From positions 1 to 64,000 of the forward strand of contig CAKUXR010000015.1 of NCBI GenBank assembly GCA_934700615.1: 64,000 nt of DNA. Direction: 5' to 3'. Of this stretch, positions 8,992 to 18,415 are shown piece after piece. The stretch is from an uncultured Bacteroidales bacterium. Lineage in GTDB: Bacteria > Bacteroidota > Bacteroidia > Bacteroidales > UBA932. The position numbers were made by a program, and so were the translations under genes. Position 1 is the first letter of the stretch; each line of letters starts with the position of its first letter. Under the pieces are notes generated by a model that saw only the letters and a program-made list of their open reading frames with translations, ran no database searches and was not told the DNA's origin.

Positions 8992-10062
8992 ATGAAAAGA
9001 ATAATTTACACAGTTCTGGCATTGATGCTGGTCGCAGTATCAGCATACGCCGGTGGTCCAAAACGCTATGTTCTTGGCTTTTACAATGTCGAGAACTTGT
9101 TCGATACGTACCACGATGAGGGAAAGAACGACTATGAGTTCCTTCCTGAGGGCAAGAACAAGTGGACAGAGGCCAAATATGAGAAAAAACTCCACAACAT
9201 CGCTACTGTAATCAAGGCGATGGCCGAGGAGAACAAGACTTTCCATACTGTACTGGGACTCAGCGAGATAGAGAACAGGCATGTTCTTGAAGACCTCGTG
9301 AACCAGCCGGAAATCGAGGCTGCGAACTATCAGATTGTCCATTACGACGGACCTGACAGACGAGGCGTGGACGTGGCCCTGCTTTATCGTCCGGAGCATT
9401 TCACGGTCGAGGAAAGCCAGTCCATTCCGTTCGATTTCAATTCCACTGCCATCAAGTTCAGCATGGACAAGGAGGCGCAGGATTATTTCCGTACCCGTGA
9501 CATCCTCATGGTCCGCGGAAAGCTTGACGGCGAAATGTTCGCATTCTATGTGGCCCATCTGCCGTCACGTATCGGCGGAAAGGGACAGGACCTCAGGGCA
9601 CGCGGAGCGGAAATCATTTATGACCACGCACTTAAGCTCATGAAGGAGTATCCGGGAATCAAGATTATGGTGATGGGCGACATGAACGACAACCCTACCG
9701 ACGAGAGCATGACGACCTTCATGCACGGAAAAGAGTCAGTTTCCGAAGTGGGCCAGTACGATTTCTTCTCACCGTTCATTTCAATGTTGAAGGCGGGCTA
9801 CGGTTCACTTGCCTACAGGGGCACATGGAATATCTATGACATCATCCTCGTCAATGAGGCAATGGTCAATGCTCCTAAGGGACAGTTGTCTATCCAGCCG
9901 ATCGTGAAGAAACAGTATTACGGACGTATCTTCAGCCAGCCTTTCATGGTCCAGCAGGAAGGCCAGTACAAGGGCACCCCTTTCCGTACATTCTCGAGCG
10001 GAACCTTCATCGGCGGATACAGTGACCATTATCCGACATACATCATAGTAAGCAACAAATAA
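8992..10062 (+). CDS. Secreted endonuclease/exonuclease/phosphatase (EEP) family enzyme
   Basis: The protein has 356 residues. I chose ATG 8992 because it begins a clean signal peptide (MKRIIYTVLALMLVAVSAYA); an upstream in-frame start at 8953 would overlap the nuclease gene and bury the signal. The EEP catalytic set is complete: FYNVENLFD, LSEIENRHVLEDL, RRGVDVALLYRP, AHLPSR, VMGDMNDNP and YSDHYPTYI. These metal-dependent enzymes cleave phosphodiesters of DNA, RNA or smaller phosphoesters. With no lipobox it is periplasmic or released. Lying directly after a non-specific endonuclease, it is well placed to trim the oligonucleotides that enzyme makes. Exact substrate specificity cannot be read from the sequence. 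Confidence 0.88.
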   Translation: MKRIIYTVLALMLVAVSAYAGGPKRYVLGFYNVENLFDTYHDEGKNDYEFLPEGKNKWTEAKYEKKLHNIATVIKAMAEENKTFHTVLGLSEIENRHVLEDLVNQPEIEAANYQIVHYDGPDRRGVDVALLYRPEHFTVEESQSIPFDFNSTAIKFSMDKEAQDYFRTRDILMVRGKLDGEMFAFYVAHLPSRIGGKGQDLRARGAEIIYDHALKLMKEYPGIKIMVMGDMNDNPTDESMTTFMHGKESVSEVGQYDFFSPFISMLKAGYGSLAYRGTWNIYDIILVNEAMVNAPKGQLSIQPIVKKQYYGRIFSQPFMVQQEGQYKGTPFRTFSSGTFIGGYSDHYPTYIIVSNK

Positions 10063-10129
10063 TCACGGCAGGCGGAGTCCTTCTTCTGAAATGATCGCTC
10101 CGCCGGTCCAAAATGACAATACAAAAGAT

Positions 10130-13030
10130 ATGAATAAAAAACAGCTTTTGTCCATTCCGGCATTATTCGCAGCCCTGGTCATGTCCGCGCAGACATATAC
10201 CGGCGGTGTGAAGGGAACGGTCGTGGACAGGTCTTCCAAGACAGCAGTCGACGGAGCCGTCCTGAAACTTTATTCAGGAGCGGAAGAAATCGCAGAAGTC
10301 AAGACCGCACCTGACGGAACATTCATGATTCCTTCATTGAAGGACGGCATGTACGACCTCGTAATCAAGACTCCTGACTATCTGGAATCCAGAATCAATG
10401 TTACTGTCAATGACGGTTACGTGAAGAATATGTTCAAACTGTCATTGACCCCGGCCCGCAAGGTGAGCGAAGTCGATGACGCAAGTTTCACTGAGTTTGA
10501 CCTGGATGATTCCGGCTATCAGGACAGTCCGACCATCCTTTTCGGCCAGAACGACGTGTTCAACAATATTGCAGGCTTCAATTTCAGTTCTGTGCGTTTC
10601 AGAGTCCGCGGTTACTCCAGCGAGTCTCAGGATGTATATCTTGCAGGCGTGAAGATGAACGATGCCATCACAGGCTATACTCCATATTCATTGTGGAGCG
10701 GTCTGAACGAGGCTACGCGCAGCAAGGAGACGGTGAACGGTGCCGAGGTTTCAGATTATGGATTCGGCGGCTACAACGGCCTCACCAACATTGACCCGAT
10801 GGCTTCCAAGGTCCGCACCGGATGGCGCGGTAGCGTATTGACCAACAGTGCGTTGTACAGACTTCGTCTGATGCTCACCTATTCTTCAGGCGAGCTCGAC
10901 AACGGCTGGGCCTATGCGTTCAGCGCTTCTGCCAGACTTGGTGGAAATGACTGGATCAAGGGCGTTTACTACCGTTCATTCGGCTACTATGGTTCAGTGG
11001 AGAAGAAATTCGGCGACGAACACAAACTCGGACTTACTTTCATGGCCGCTCCGGGACAGAGAGGTGCGCAGAACGGTTCTACTCAGGAAGTTTACGACCT
11101 CATGGGCGACAACATGTACAACTCCAACTGGGGTTATTACAACGGCAAGGTCCGCAATGCCCGCGTGAAGAAAACCCATGAGCCTATCGCTATCCTCAAG
11201 TATGATTTCACTCCAGAATCCAAGAAGGTAAAGGCTTCTGCTACAGTGCTTTATCGTTTCGGAAAGAATGGCTATACCGCTCTCGACTGGTATGATGCGG
11301 CAGACCCTAGGCCGGACTATTACAGAAATCTTCCAAGCTACTTCTTCATGGAGAATTCTGACTACAACCGTGTCAATCTTGCCAAGGCTATGTGGGCTAA
11401 GGATGCATGGGAGTCAGATATCCCGAGTATTACTCATATCAATTGGGACAGGCTCTATGCTGTGAACTCGATGAACTCAACTGCTGACGGCAACCGCTCG
11501 AAGTACGTTATCGAGGAGCGTCGCACTGACCAGCAGGATTTGAATTTCAATGCCAATGCGAAGTGGACACCTTCCAGATATTTCTCTCTTGCCGGTGGCG
11601 TTTCATACAAATGGAACAGGACCGAGTACTACAAGGTGCTGGATGACCTCCTCGGAGGAGACTACTACGTGAACATTGACCAGTTTGCGGAAAGGGATTA
11701 CGCCGCTTCTGTGACAATGTACCAGAACGACCTGGATTACTGGATGAAGAACGGCAAGGCCCAGACATTGAAAGAAGGCGACAAGTACGGTTATGACTAT
11801 TACGCGAACATCCGTCGCGCAGAGGCTTGGGCTTCCGGCAAGGTTACTGTCGGCGGTTTCGAGGCTGCCCTTTCAGGCCGTATCGGCTATGACAAGTTCT
11901 GGAGAGAGGGTCTTGTGAGAAAGGGACTTTTCCCTGGACTCGATGCCAACGGACAGCCGATGACCTATGACGGAAAGGTGATTACAACCTACGATCCTAT
12001 TACCAAAGAGGCGATTACATCTCTCGGCAAGTCCAAGGTGCAGGACTTCATCACTGGAGCCGGCAAGCTGAACCTCAGCTATGTCGTAAGAGGCGGCCAC
12101 AGGATTTATGCTGATGTGGCATATATGACAGATGCGCCTACCTTCAACCAGACTTTCGTGTCGCCAAGAACCCGTAACTCCATCGTTCCGGATGTGAAGA
12201 CCATCAAGACCTTCACCACTGACTTGAACTACGCGTACAGCAACTCCGGCTATGATGTCCGTATCACCGGTTACTATACGACCATTAAGGACCAGTCCAA
12301 GGTCATGAGCTTCTATGACGATTCCCAGAACTCCTTCACCAATTTCGCAATGAGCGGAATGGATGAGCGCCACGTCGGAATGGAACTCGGATTCAAGGTC
12401 CCTCTTCCGGTGAACAACCTCTCTCTTCAGGGAGTGGTTGCTTACGGCCAGTATGTTTATACTTCCAATCCTACCATGTACCAGACTTATGACAACAGCG
12501 CTGCTGTCGTAACTGAAACCTATGGTGTGAAGATTCCTTACTGGAAGAGCCATCCGAATGCTGAAGGAAAGACTGTAAAACATTATGTTTCAAGCACTCC
12601 GCAGCTTGCTACCAGCCTCGGTCTCGCATGGAACAAGAACTACTGGTTCGTGGATGCCGACGTGGATTACTTCGGTATGGCATACCTCGACATGAACCCT
12701 CTCTACAGGACTGACATGGCTACCGCCGGCCCTGACGGCACCATCACCGCCGCAGAGGTCGATTATATGGCCGCGCAGGAGAAGTTCAAGGGAGCAGTTC
12801 TTGTCAATGCCAGTGTAGGCAAGTCCTGGTACATCAAGAGGAACTACCAGCTCGGATTCTCCCTCCAGGTGAAGAATATCCTGAACAATACGGATGTCCG
12901 TACAGGCGGTTATGAGCAGACACGTCTCGTGGACAAGACCGTCAGCAAGGAGCGTTACTACAGATTCGATTCCAAGTACTTCTACATGAGCGGAATCAAC
13001 TACATGTTGAACATTTATTTCAGATTCTAG
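10130..13030 (+). CDS. TonB-dependent outer-membrane receptor of the nuclease operon
   Basis: The protein has 966 residues from ATG 10130 (signal ending VMSAQ). An upstream ATG at 10091 adds 13 residues unlike a signal peptide. A carboxypeptidase-regulatory-like domain is at about 25-100 (GGVKGTVVDRSSKTAVDGAV), and a plug follows at about 120-250 with RFRVRGYSSESQDVYLAGV. The remainder is beta-barrel with a C-terminal aromatic strand (NYMLNIYFRF). It lacks an STN domain and has no SusD partner; a DUF5689 lipoprotein gene follows after 2 bases. It presumably imports a product of the two upstream nucleases, such as oligonucleotides or nucleosides, but that is inference from gene order. Confidence 0.88.
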   Translation: MNKKQLLSIPALFAALVMSAQTYTGGVKGTVVDRSSKTAVDGAVLKLYSGAEEIAEVKTAPDGTFMIPSLKDGMYDLVIKTPDYLESRINVTVNDGYVKNMFKLSLTPARKVSEVDDASFTEFDLDDSGYQDSPTILFGQNDVFNNIAGFNFSSVRFRVRGYSSESQDVYLAGVKMNDAITGYTPYSLWSGLNEATRSKETVNGAEVSDYGFGGYNGLTNIDPMASKVRTGWRGSVLTNSALYRLRLMLTYSSGELDNGWAYAFSASARLGGNDWIKGVYYRSFGYYGSVEKKFGDEHKLGLTFMAAPGQRGAQNGSTQEVYDLMGDNMYNSNWGYYNGKVRNARVKKTHEPIAILKYDFTPESKKVKASATVLYRFGKNGYTALDWYDAADPRPDYYRNLPSYFFMENSDYNRVNLAKAMWAKDAWESDIPSITHINWDRLYAVNSMNSTADGNRSKYVIEERRTDQQDLNFNANAKWTPSRYFSLAGGVSYKWNRTEYYKVLDDLLGGDYYVNIDQFAERDYAASVTMYQNDLDYWMKNGKAQTLKEGDKYGYDYYANIRRAEAWASGKVTVGGFEAALSGRIGYDKFWREGLVRKGLFPGLDANGQPMTYDGKVITTYDPITKEAITSLGKSKVQDFITGAGKLNLSYVVRGGHRIYADVAYMTDAPTFNQTFVSPRTRNSIVPDVKTIKTFTTDLNYAYSNSGYDVRITGYYTTIKDQSKVMSFYDDSQNSFTNFAMSGMDERHVGMELGFKVPLPVNNLSLQGVVAYGQYVYTSNPTMYQTYDNSAAVVTETYGVKIPYWKSHPNAEGKTVKHYVSSTPQLATSLGLAWNKNYWFVDADVDYFGMAYLDMNPLYRTDMATAGPDGTITAAEVDYMAAQEKFKGAVLVNASVGKSWYIKRNYQLGFSLQVKNILNNTDVRTGGYEQTRLVDKTVSKERYYRFDSKYFYMSGINYMLNIYFRF

Positions 13031-13032
13031 TT

Positions 13033-14094
13033 ATGAACAAGATATTTTACGCTATCGGAACATTTGCAGCCGCATTGACGCTTCTGGCTTCATGCGACGA
13101 GTGGGAGCCGGTATTTACCGGAGACTACGGCAAGGCTGATGTCTATAAGCCGGTAACATTGACTCCGAACAAGACGATTCTGGAGCTCAAGTCGCTGTAT
13201 AAGAATGCTCCTGTCAAGATTGAAGACAATATCATCATCGGTGGACAGGTGATTTCGGAGGACAGGTCCGGCAATATCTACAAGAGCATCTATATTCAGG
13301 ATGCGTCAGGCGCTATCGAGGTCAAGATCGGAAAGAATTCCCTCTACAATGATTACAAGCTCGGCCAGTGGGTGTATGTGAAGTGCAGCGGTCTTACCCT
13401 TGGTGCCTATAACGGAATGATCCAGCTCGGTTATGAGGACACCAGCGGAGAGTACGAGACTTCGTATCTGGATGTGCAGTATATCATTGACACTCACGTG
13501 TTCAGGGGAGAGCTTGATACTCCTTTGGCTCCTAAGAAGGTCGCTGAATCTGACCTTCTCAAGGAAGAGAATCTCGGTTGCTATGTGGAAATCGACGGAT
13601 TGAAGTATGGCAGTGTGAAGAATCCGAAAGGAGAGATTTTCTGCCTTATCTACATTGACTCCAACAAAGACAAGAAGTCCAATTCAAACAGGATTTTCCT
13701 TTCTTCTACAGGACAGAATTATACTCCGGCCAAAGACCCTTCATGGGGAATCAAGACCTGGGCGATGTCCAAGCAGGGCTTCCTCAGTTACTTGAATTCC
13801 GGCGTCTTCGATGACGGTGACGTTGCTGACTATTCCAAGAAGGTTTCCGATCCTGAAATCAAGGCGACTCTCATAAAGAACGCTGATGCTTATGCTGTCA
13901 GCCAGTACTTCAGGATGGGTTCGACAGATGTCCAGGTCCGCACCAGCGGCTATGCGAAATTCGCTGACACTCAGATTGACCAGAAGATTCTTGATGGCGC
14001 CACAGTGAACATGAAGGGTATCATAACAGTATATAAAAACGCTGTCCAATTCACTCTCATTGACCTTAATGGCGTAGAAATAACAACTAAGTAA
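13033..14094 (+). CDS. DUF5689-type lipoprotein (OB-fold-like)
   Basis: The protein has 353 residues and lipobox LASC (Cys21). Residues 56-270 match the DUF5689 pattern: IIIGGQVISEDRSGNIYKSI, YIQDASGAIEVKIG, then LGQWVYVKCSGLTLG. This reads as an OB-like barrel. DUF5689 proteins are common beside TonB receptors and secreted nucleases in Bacteroidetes and have no assigned activity that I know of. The gene follows the receptor by 2 bases and precedes the peptidase by 5, so translation is probably coupled. The simplest role is the surface ligand-binding partner of the receptor, replacing SusD. Confidence 0.8.
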   Translation: MNKIFYAIGTFAAALTLLASCDEWEPVFTGDYGKADVYKPVTLTPNKTILELKSLYKNAPVKIEDNIIIGGQVISEDRSGNIYKSIYIQDASGAIEVKIGKNSLYNDYKLGQWVYVKCSGLTLGAYNGMIQLGYEDTSGEYETSYLDVQYIIDTHVFRGELDTPLAPKKVAESDLLKEENLGCYVEIDGLKYGSVKNPKGEIFCLIYIDSNKDKKSNSNRIFLSSTGQNYTPAKDPSWGIKTWAMSKQGFLSYLNSGVFDDGDVADYSKKVSDPEIKATLIKNADAYAVSQYFRMGSTDVQVRTSGYAKFADTQIDQKILDGATVNMKGIITVYKNAVQFTLIDLNGVEITTK

Positions 14095-14099
14095 TCGTT

Positions 14100-16109
14100 A
14101 TGAAAAAAATTGCAATTTTAAGCGCAGGAATCATGATGCTTTCGGCTTGCGGATCGAATCCGTTCCTTACGGAATGGACCGGAGAGGACCAGTTCCCTCC
14201 ATTTGACAAGATTAGACTTTCTGACTACGTGCCGGCCGTAAAAGCCGGAATCGAGCAGCAGAAGGCCGAGGTCAATGCTATTGTAGCCAATACCGAGGCC
14301 CCTACTTTCGAGAACACCGTAGCCGCTTACGAGCTCTCAGGAAAGTTGCTGGCAAGGACATTGGGCGTACTCTACAATGTTTCCGAGTCAGATGCCACAC
14401 CTGCAATGCAGGCTGTTATGGATGAGGTTACCCCACTTGTGACCACATCTTCTGATGAGATTTTCATGAACAAGGCGCTCTTCGATAGAGTGGCTGCCGT
14501 CTTCGCCGATTCGGCATCCCTCGACCGTGAGCAGTATATGGTTACTAAGAAACTCTACAATGCTTTCATTGACAATGGCGTAGCCCTCGGCGAAGCTGAG
14601 CAGGCCCGTTTCAAGGAAATCAGCTCGGAGCTTGCTGCACTTACCCAGAAGTTCGGCAACAACCTTCTCGCGGAGAACAATGCCTTCGCTTCTGAGGTAG
14701 GCATCCCTGTTTCCAGCTATCCGTTCTTCATGACCACCTGTGAGGACAGGGCGAAGCGCGAGGCTGCATTCAAGGCTTATTCTACCCGTTGCGGCCACGG
14801 CAATGCCAATGACAACAAACAGGTGCTTCTGGACATCATGCGCCTGCGTACCGAGAAGGCTCAGCTCCTCGGCTACGACTGCTCAGCTGACCAGATTCTC
14901 AATGACAAGATGGCTCACGACCACGCTACTGTAGATGCATTCCTTTCGAAGATTATGACCAAGGCTGTCGCAAGAGCGAAGAAGGAGATTGTGTCAATGC
15001 AGGAGTTCATGGACAAGGACATCGCTGCCGGTCTTCTTCCTGCAGGAAGCACCATCCAGCCATGGGACTGGTGGTTCTATTCAGAGAAAGTTCGCAAGGC
15101 CCAGTATGACCTCGATGAGAACATCACCAAGCAGTATTTCCAGCTTGAGAATGTCCGCAACGGCGTGTTCAAGGCTGCCGAGATGCTTTATGGCATCAAG
15201 ATCGAGCCTGTAAAGGGTCTTCCTGTATATAATCCTGAGGTGGAGACCTTCAAGGTGTTCGATGCTGACAACAGCCTCCTCGGAATCTTCCTTACCGATT
15301 ATCTTCCGCGCAGCACCAAGCGCGGCGGCGCATGGATGAACAATTTCCGTGAGCAGTATGTGGATGCTTCAGGAAAGGATATACGTCCTATCGTTGTCAA
15401 TGTCTGCAACTTCGGCCAGCCAGAGGATACTGTGAAGCTTCTTACCATCGATGAGGTACAGACTGCTTTCCATGAGTTCGGCCATGCCCTTCACGGACTT
15501 CTCACCAAGTGCCATTATGTGGATGTGAGCGGTACCAGCGTTGCACGTGACTTCGTGGAGACTTTCTCCCAGTTCAATGAAAACTGGGCGTTCCAGCCTG
15601 AGATTCTCGCAAAATATGCGTTCCATTACCAGACCGGTGAGGTTATCCCTGATTCTCTCGTGACCAAGATCAACAATGCCGCCAAGTTCAACCAGGGCTT
15701 CATGACCACTGAGCTTTGCGCTGCGTCTATCCTTGACATGAAGTGGCACGAGCTCGGTCCTGACACCGACTGGAACAACCTTGATATCGAGGCGTTTGAG
15801 AAGAATGTCTGCCGTGAAATGGGTCTCATCGACCAGATTATCCCTCGTTACCGCAGCACATATTTCAACCACACTTTCGGTGGCGGTTACAGTGCCGGCT
15901 ACTACGGCTACCTCTGGGCAGAGGTCCTGGACAAGGACGCTTTCGAGTACTGGGAGAGCAACGGTCTCTGGAATCCTGAAATGGCCAGGAAGTTCCGCAG
16001 CCTCTTCCTCGAGAAGGGCGGCAGCGAGGAGCCAATGACCCTCTATCACGAGTTCCGTGGTGCCGATCCTGACCCGGATGCCCTCATCCGTGCCCGCGGC
16101 CTGGAATAG
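14100..16109 (+). CDS. M3-family metallopeptidase (peptidyl-dipeptidase Dcp/oligopeptidase type), lipoprotein
   Basis: The protein has 669 residues, the usual size of Dcp/OpdA enzymes. It begins with a lipoprotein signal (lipobox LSAC, Cys17), then the long helical M3 region. The zinc motif HEFGH is at 458-462 and the third ligand lies in FVETFSQFNENW (Glu487). These enzymes cut short peptides inside a deep channel. The lipobox puts it in the periplasm or on a membrane rather than in the cytosol. It is the last gene of the nuclease/receptor operon. That suggests peptides are imported with the nucleic acid, for example from nucleoprotein, although it may simply be a scavenging peptidase. Confidence 0.9.
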   Translation: MKKIAILSAGIMMLSACGSNPFLTEWTGEDQFPPFDKIRLSDYVPAVKAGIEQQKAEVNAIVANTEAPTFENTVAAYELSGKLLARTLGVLYNVSESDATPAMQAVMDEVTPLVTTSSDEIFMNKALFDRVAAVFADSASLDREQYMVTKKLYNAFIDNGVALGEAEQARFKEISSELAALTQKFGNNLLAENNAFASEVGIPVSSYPFFMTTCEDRAKREAAFKAYSTRCGHGNANDNKQVLLDIMRLRTEKAQLLGYDCSADQILNDKMAHDHATVDAFLSKIMTKAVARAKKEIVSMQEFMDKDIAAGLLPAGSTIQPWDWWFYSEKVRKAQYDLDENITKQYFQLENVRNGVFKAAEMLYGIKIEPVKGLPVYNPEVETFKVFDADNSLLGIFLTDYLPRSTKRGGAWMNNFREQYVDASGKDIRPIVVNVCNFGQPEDTVKLLTIDEVQTAFHEFGHALHGLLTKCHYVDVSGTSVARDFVETFSQFNENWAFQPEILAKYAFHYQTGEVIPDSLVTKINNAAKFNQGFMTTELCAASILDMKWHELGPDTDWNNLDIEAFEKNVCREMGLIDQIIPRYRSTYFNHTFGGGYSAGYYGYLWAEVLDKDAFEYWESNGLWNPEMARKFRSLFLEKGGSEEPMTLYHEFRGADPDPDALIRARGLE

Positions 16110-16172
16110 ACTTCCCCTCATATAATTCGGTGTAAATAACAGCCAGTTTTTACACCAAATCGACAAAAAATG

Positions 16173-16212
16173 AAAAACGGTGTAAAAAAGTCGTCTTTTT
16201 TACACCGTTTTT
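16173..16212. terminator. Bidirectional terminator with GGTGTAA repeats
   Basis: A perfect 18-base inverted repeat (16173-16190 and 16195-16212) contains GGTGTAAAAAAG and its complement around a four-base loop, and is A/T-flanked on both sides. It separates the plus-strand peptidase gene from the minus-strand ATPase gene. The same word recurs nearby as GGTGTAAAT at 16129, TTTTTACACC at 16147-16156 and TTACACC at 16218-16224, so this 100-base gap is a small cluster of one repeated word. Confidence 0.8.
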
Positions 16213-16224
16213 TTTAATTACACC

Positions 16225-17655
16225 TTATTCAAATAACGCATCCATAGTTATCTGGTTTGTGACAGCACCAGAATACGCGTTCCTGTGTATTCCGTAAGGA
16301 GAAATCATCACGAGGTGAATTGCCTTCCTCGTTCCGGATTCGGAACGGAAAGCCTCGATGCGATTCCGCAACTTTTCATTTTCGGCTTTGGTTATTGTGT
16401 ATTCTGCTGAAGCGTATTTCATCTCGCATACGTCCACAACCCTGTCTTCCCTATCTATCAGCATGTCAATTTGTGCAGCAGGCTTGGAAGCAAGGCTCCG
16501 CCAGGCGTATGTCTTGGTCAATATTCCGGAGATGCCTAGACTTCTCTTTATCTGCTCAAGATGTGAAAAGCAGATTCTCTCGAATGAAAAACCGCACCAT
16601 GAGTTATGGACAGGAGTATTTGATATTTTTGACCAATAGTGCTCTTCGTGGAAATCATTTTTCTTTACGAAATTCAGGTAGAATAGACAGTAGTAATCAA
16701 CCAACTTATATATTTTATCCTTAACCTTTCCTCCATTCGATATACCTTCAATGAAACCGCACTGGTCCATATTGTCAATCATCTTTGTCAGCCCTCCTCC
16801 AGAAGAGGCTCCCAGTTTTTGTGCGATTTCATTCCTGGTAAGTCCGGCCCTGTTCTTATATAATTGCTCTATCGTACGTATATAATCCTTTGCATTGTCA
16901 AATAATGCGTTGAAAAGATTTTCGAATTCATTTGCCAGAATTGCGTTCCTTGAAAAAAACAATCTGTCTATGTTCTGCGGAAGACTTTCTTCCTTACGGA
17001 GCAAAGACAAATAATATGGGACGCCGCCAAATATCATGTATGCTTGCAACTGCTCATATCTGTCCCACACAATTCCTCTGCTTTCATAGAATTCCTCTGA
17101 TTCCTTCAGGTTGAATGGGGACAGGAAAATCTTGCCGGACAGTCTGTTATGCAGTCCTCCTCTACTGTTTATTATTTTGTTTACAATCCATGATGTGGCA
17201 GAGCCGCATACTATCAGCATCAGATTCTTACAGCTGGATCCCCAACTGTTCCAAAACCATTCGAATGCAGTCAGAAAGCCCGAATATGGGGTGTCCATCC
17301 ATGGAAGTTCATCTATGAATACGACTTGGCGTTTCTTCTTTTTCCCGGTTTCAAGATATTCTATCAGTTGTCTGAAGGCTTCCATCCAATTTGACGGTGC
17401 TGGGAATACTTTGCCGGAATGATGGTTCAATGCGAGATTGAAGTTCGCAAGCTGGATATGGGTCAACTGTTTCCGTTCGTATTCTGCAGGCGATACGCCA
17501 GTGACTTTGAATGAGAAGTCGTTTTTGAAGAATTCGTTGACAAGAAACGTCTTGCCTATGCGACGACGGCCATATACGGCAATGAACACAGCATTGTCCT
17601 GATTGTAGTAGCGTTCAAGTTCAGCTACCTCTTTTTTCCTTCCGATGAGTGGCAT
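16225..17655 (-). CDS. AAA ATPase with C-terminal DUF234/PD-(D/E)XK-like domain
   Basis: The protein has 476 residues. Walker A GRRRIGKT is at 29-36 and a Walker B region (VVFIDELPWMD) follows; a winged-helix-like region is in the middle. The C-terminus has IDMLIDREDRVVDVCEMKYA, which keeps the D and E-x-K residues of the PD-(D/E)XK nuclease fold. The family is widespread in archaea and Bacteroidetes, often in several copies, and its role is unknown. The gene stands alone between two unrelated operons, is visibly more AT-rich than its neighbours, and contains none of the GTCAATG words that abound in other genes. This suggests recent acquisition. Its upstream region holds two 47-base repeats. 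A related gene lies at 34685. Confidence 0.85.
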   Translation of the reverse strand: MPLIGRKKEVAELERYYNQDNAVFIAVYGRRRIGKTFLVNEFFKNDFSFKVTGVSPAEYERKQLTHIQLANFNLALNHHSGKVFPAPSNWMEAFRQLIEYLETGKKKKRQVVFIDELPWMDTPYSGFLTAFEWFWNSWGSSCKNLMLIVCGSATSWIVNKIINSRGGLHNRLSGKIFLSPFNLKESEEFYESRGIVWDRYEQLQAYMIFGGVPYYLSLLRKEESLPQNIDRLFFSRNAILANEFENLFNALFDNAKDYIRTIEQLYKNRAGLTRNEIAQKLGASSGGGLTKMIDNMDQCGFIEGISNGGKVKDKIYKLVDYYCLFYLNFVKKNDFHEEHYWSKISNTPVHNSWCGFSFERICFSHLEQIKRSLGISGILTKTYAWRSLASKPAAQIDMLIDREDRVVDVCEMKYASAEYTITKAENEKLRNRIEAFRSESGTRKAIHLVMISPYGIHRNAYSGAVTNQITMDALFE

Positions 17656-17663
17656 AACTTGTT

Positions 17664-17762
17664 AAATGTTTCGCCAAAACTAAGTAAAATTTTTCGATTT
17701 GGCAAAACATCTGACAAATGTTGCGCCAAATCTCTGTAAAATCACTCGATTTGGCGAAAGAT
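17664..17762 (-). repeat. Tandem 47-base palindrome-bearing repeats covering the ATPase promoter
   Basis: Repeats 17664-17710 and 17716-17762 are 47 bases each and about 38 of 47 identical. Each has inverted arms: CGCCAAAT/ATTTGGCG is perfect in the second and near-perfect in the first. On the minus strand the arms of the repeat nearer the gene supply a -33 TTTG (17703-17706) and a -7 TAGTTTTG (17675-17682), 20 bases apart. The repeats therefore look like paired operators laid over the promoter. Confidence 0.65.
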
Positions 17763-17802
17763 GGCTGGTTTTCCGTCAACACCGGCATGAGCAGCGGTGC
17801 GT

Positions 17803-18360
17803 CTAAAAGAATGCGATGAACAGGAAAACGGATGCCGGGAGGGCAGTGCGCAGTTCCTTCAAGGCGAGGTTGAGGTGGTTCTCCACGGTCTTCTTCTTGA
17901 TGTGCAGCATTGACGCAATCTCATCATTGGACCGGTTTTCGAAACGGCTCATCACAAAAACTTTGCGTCTCTGTTCAGGCATGCGCTCCACCACCGAGGC
18001 TATGAAAGCTTCCTTGTCTTTCATGTCAATGACTTCTTCCACCATCTGGTCATAAGGAATATCCGCCAATACGTAACTGTTCCGGAACTTGTTCTTCTTC
18101 ATGAAGTTGATTGTCTGGTTCAGGCTCATCCGATAAAGGTAGAATCGCAGCGATGTGATGTCCGGAAGTGCTGCACGCATGAGCCAGAGCTTGATGAAAA
18201 CTTCTTGAGCAACATCGGAGGCATCCTCTTTTGTCTGAAGTATGCTGCTCATGAAGCCGTGGACCACAGGATAATAAGCATTGAAAAGAGACCTGAACGC
18301 ACTTCTGTCGCCTGCAGCAGTACGTTCCATCAATACTCTTTCTTCGCTATCCGTAAACAT
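17803..18360 (-). CDS. ECF-type RNA polymerase sigma factor
   Basis: The protein has 185 residues, typical of ECF sigma factors. Region 2 includes DVAQEVFIKLWLMRA, and region 4 has the helix-turn-helix in NDEIASMLHIKKKTVENHLN. Its partner FecR anti-sigma gene lies across a 177-base gap on the opposite strand, followed by SusC with an STN domain. In Bacteroidetes such triplets sense ligand binding at the outer membrane and switch on the adjacent polysaccharide locus. The sigma gene is usually co-oriented with fecR; here it is divergent. A few hydrophobic residues end the protein (VFLFIAFF), which is unusual for a soluble factor but short. Confidence 0.92.
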   Translation of the reverse strand: MFTDSEERVLMERTAAGDRSAFRSLFNAYYPVVHGFMSSILQTKEDASDVAQEVFIKLWLMRAALPDITSLRFYLYRMSLNQTINFMKKNKFRNSYVLADIPYDQMVEEVIDMKDKEAFIASVVERMPEQRRKVFVMSRFENRSNDEIASMLHIKKKTVENHLNLALKELRTALPASVFLFIAFF

Positions 18361-18415
18361 CTGTGTGATATTGAATTATGGTGATGTGGCAAAAAATGTT
18401 TCCCGATTACGTCAA

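Noticed and set aside
15369..16166. 265-codon antisense frame opposite the M3 peptidase gene
   Set aside because: The peptidase is certain (HEFGH, full length). The antisense frame has no domain pattern and arises from the high GC at third positions.
16129..16224. CRISPR-like array of the GGTGTAA repeats
   Set aside because: The repeated word is too short, spacing is irregular and orientation alternates; there are no cas genes in the window.
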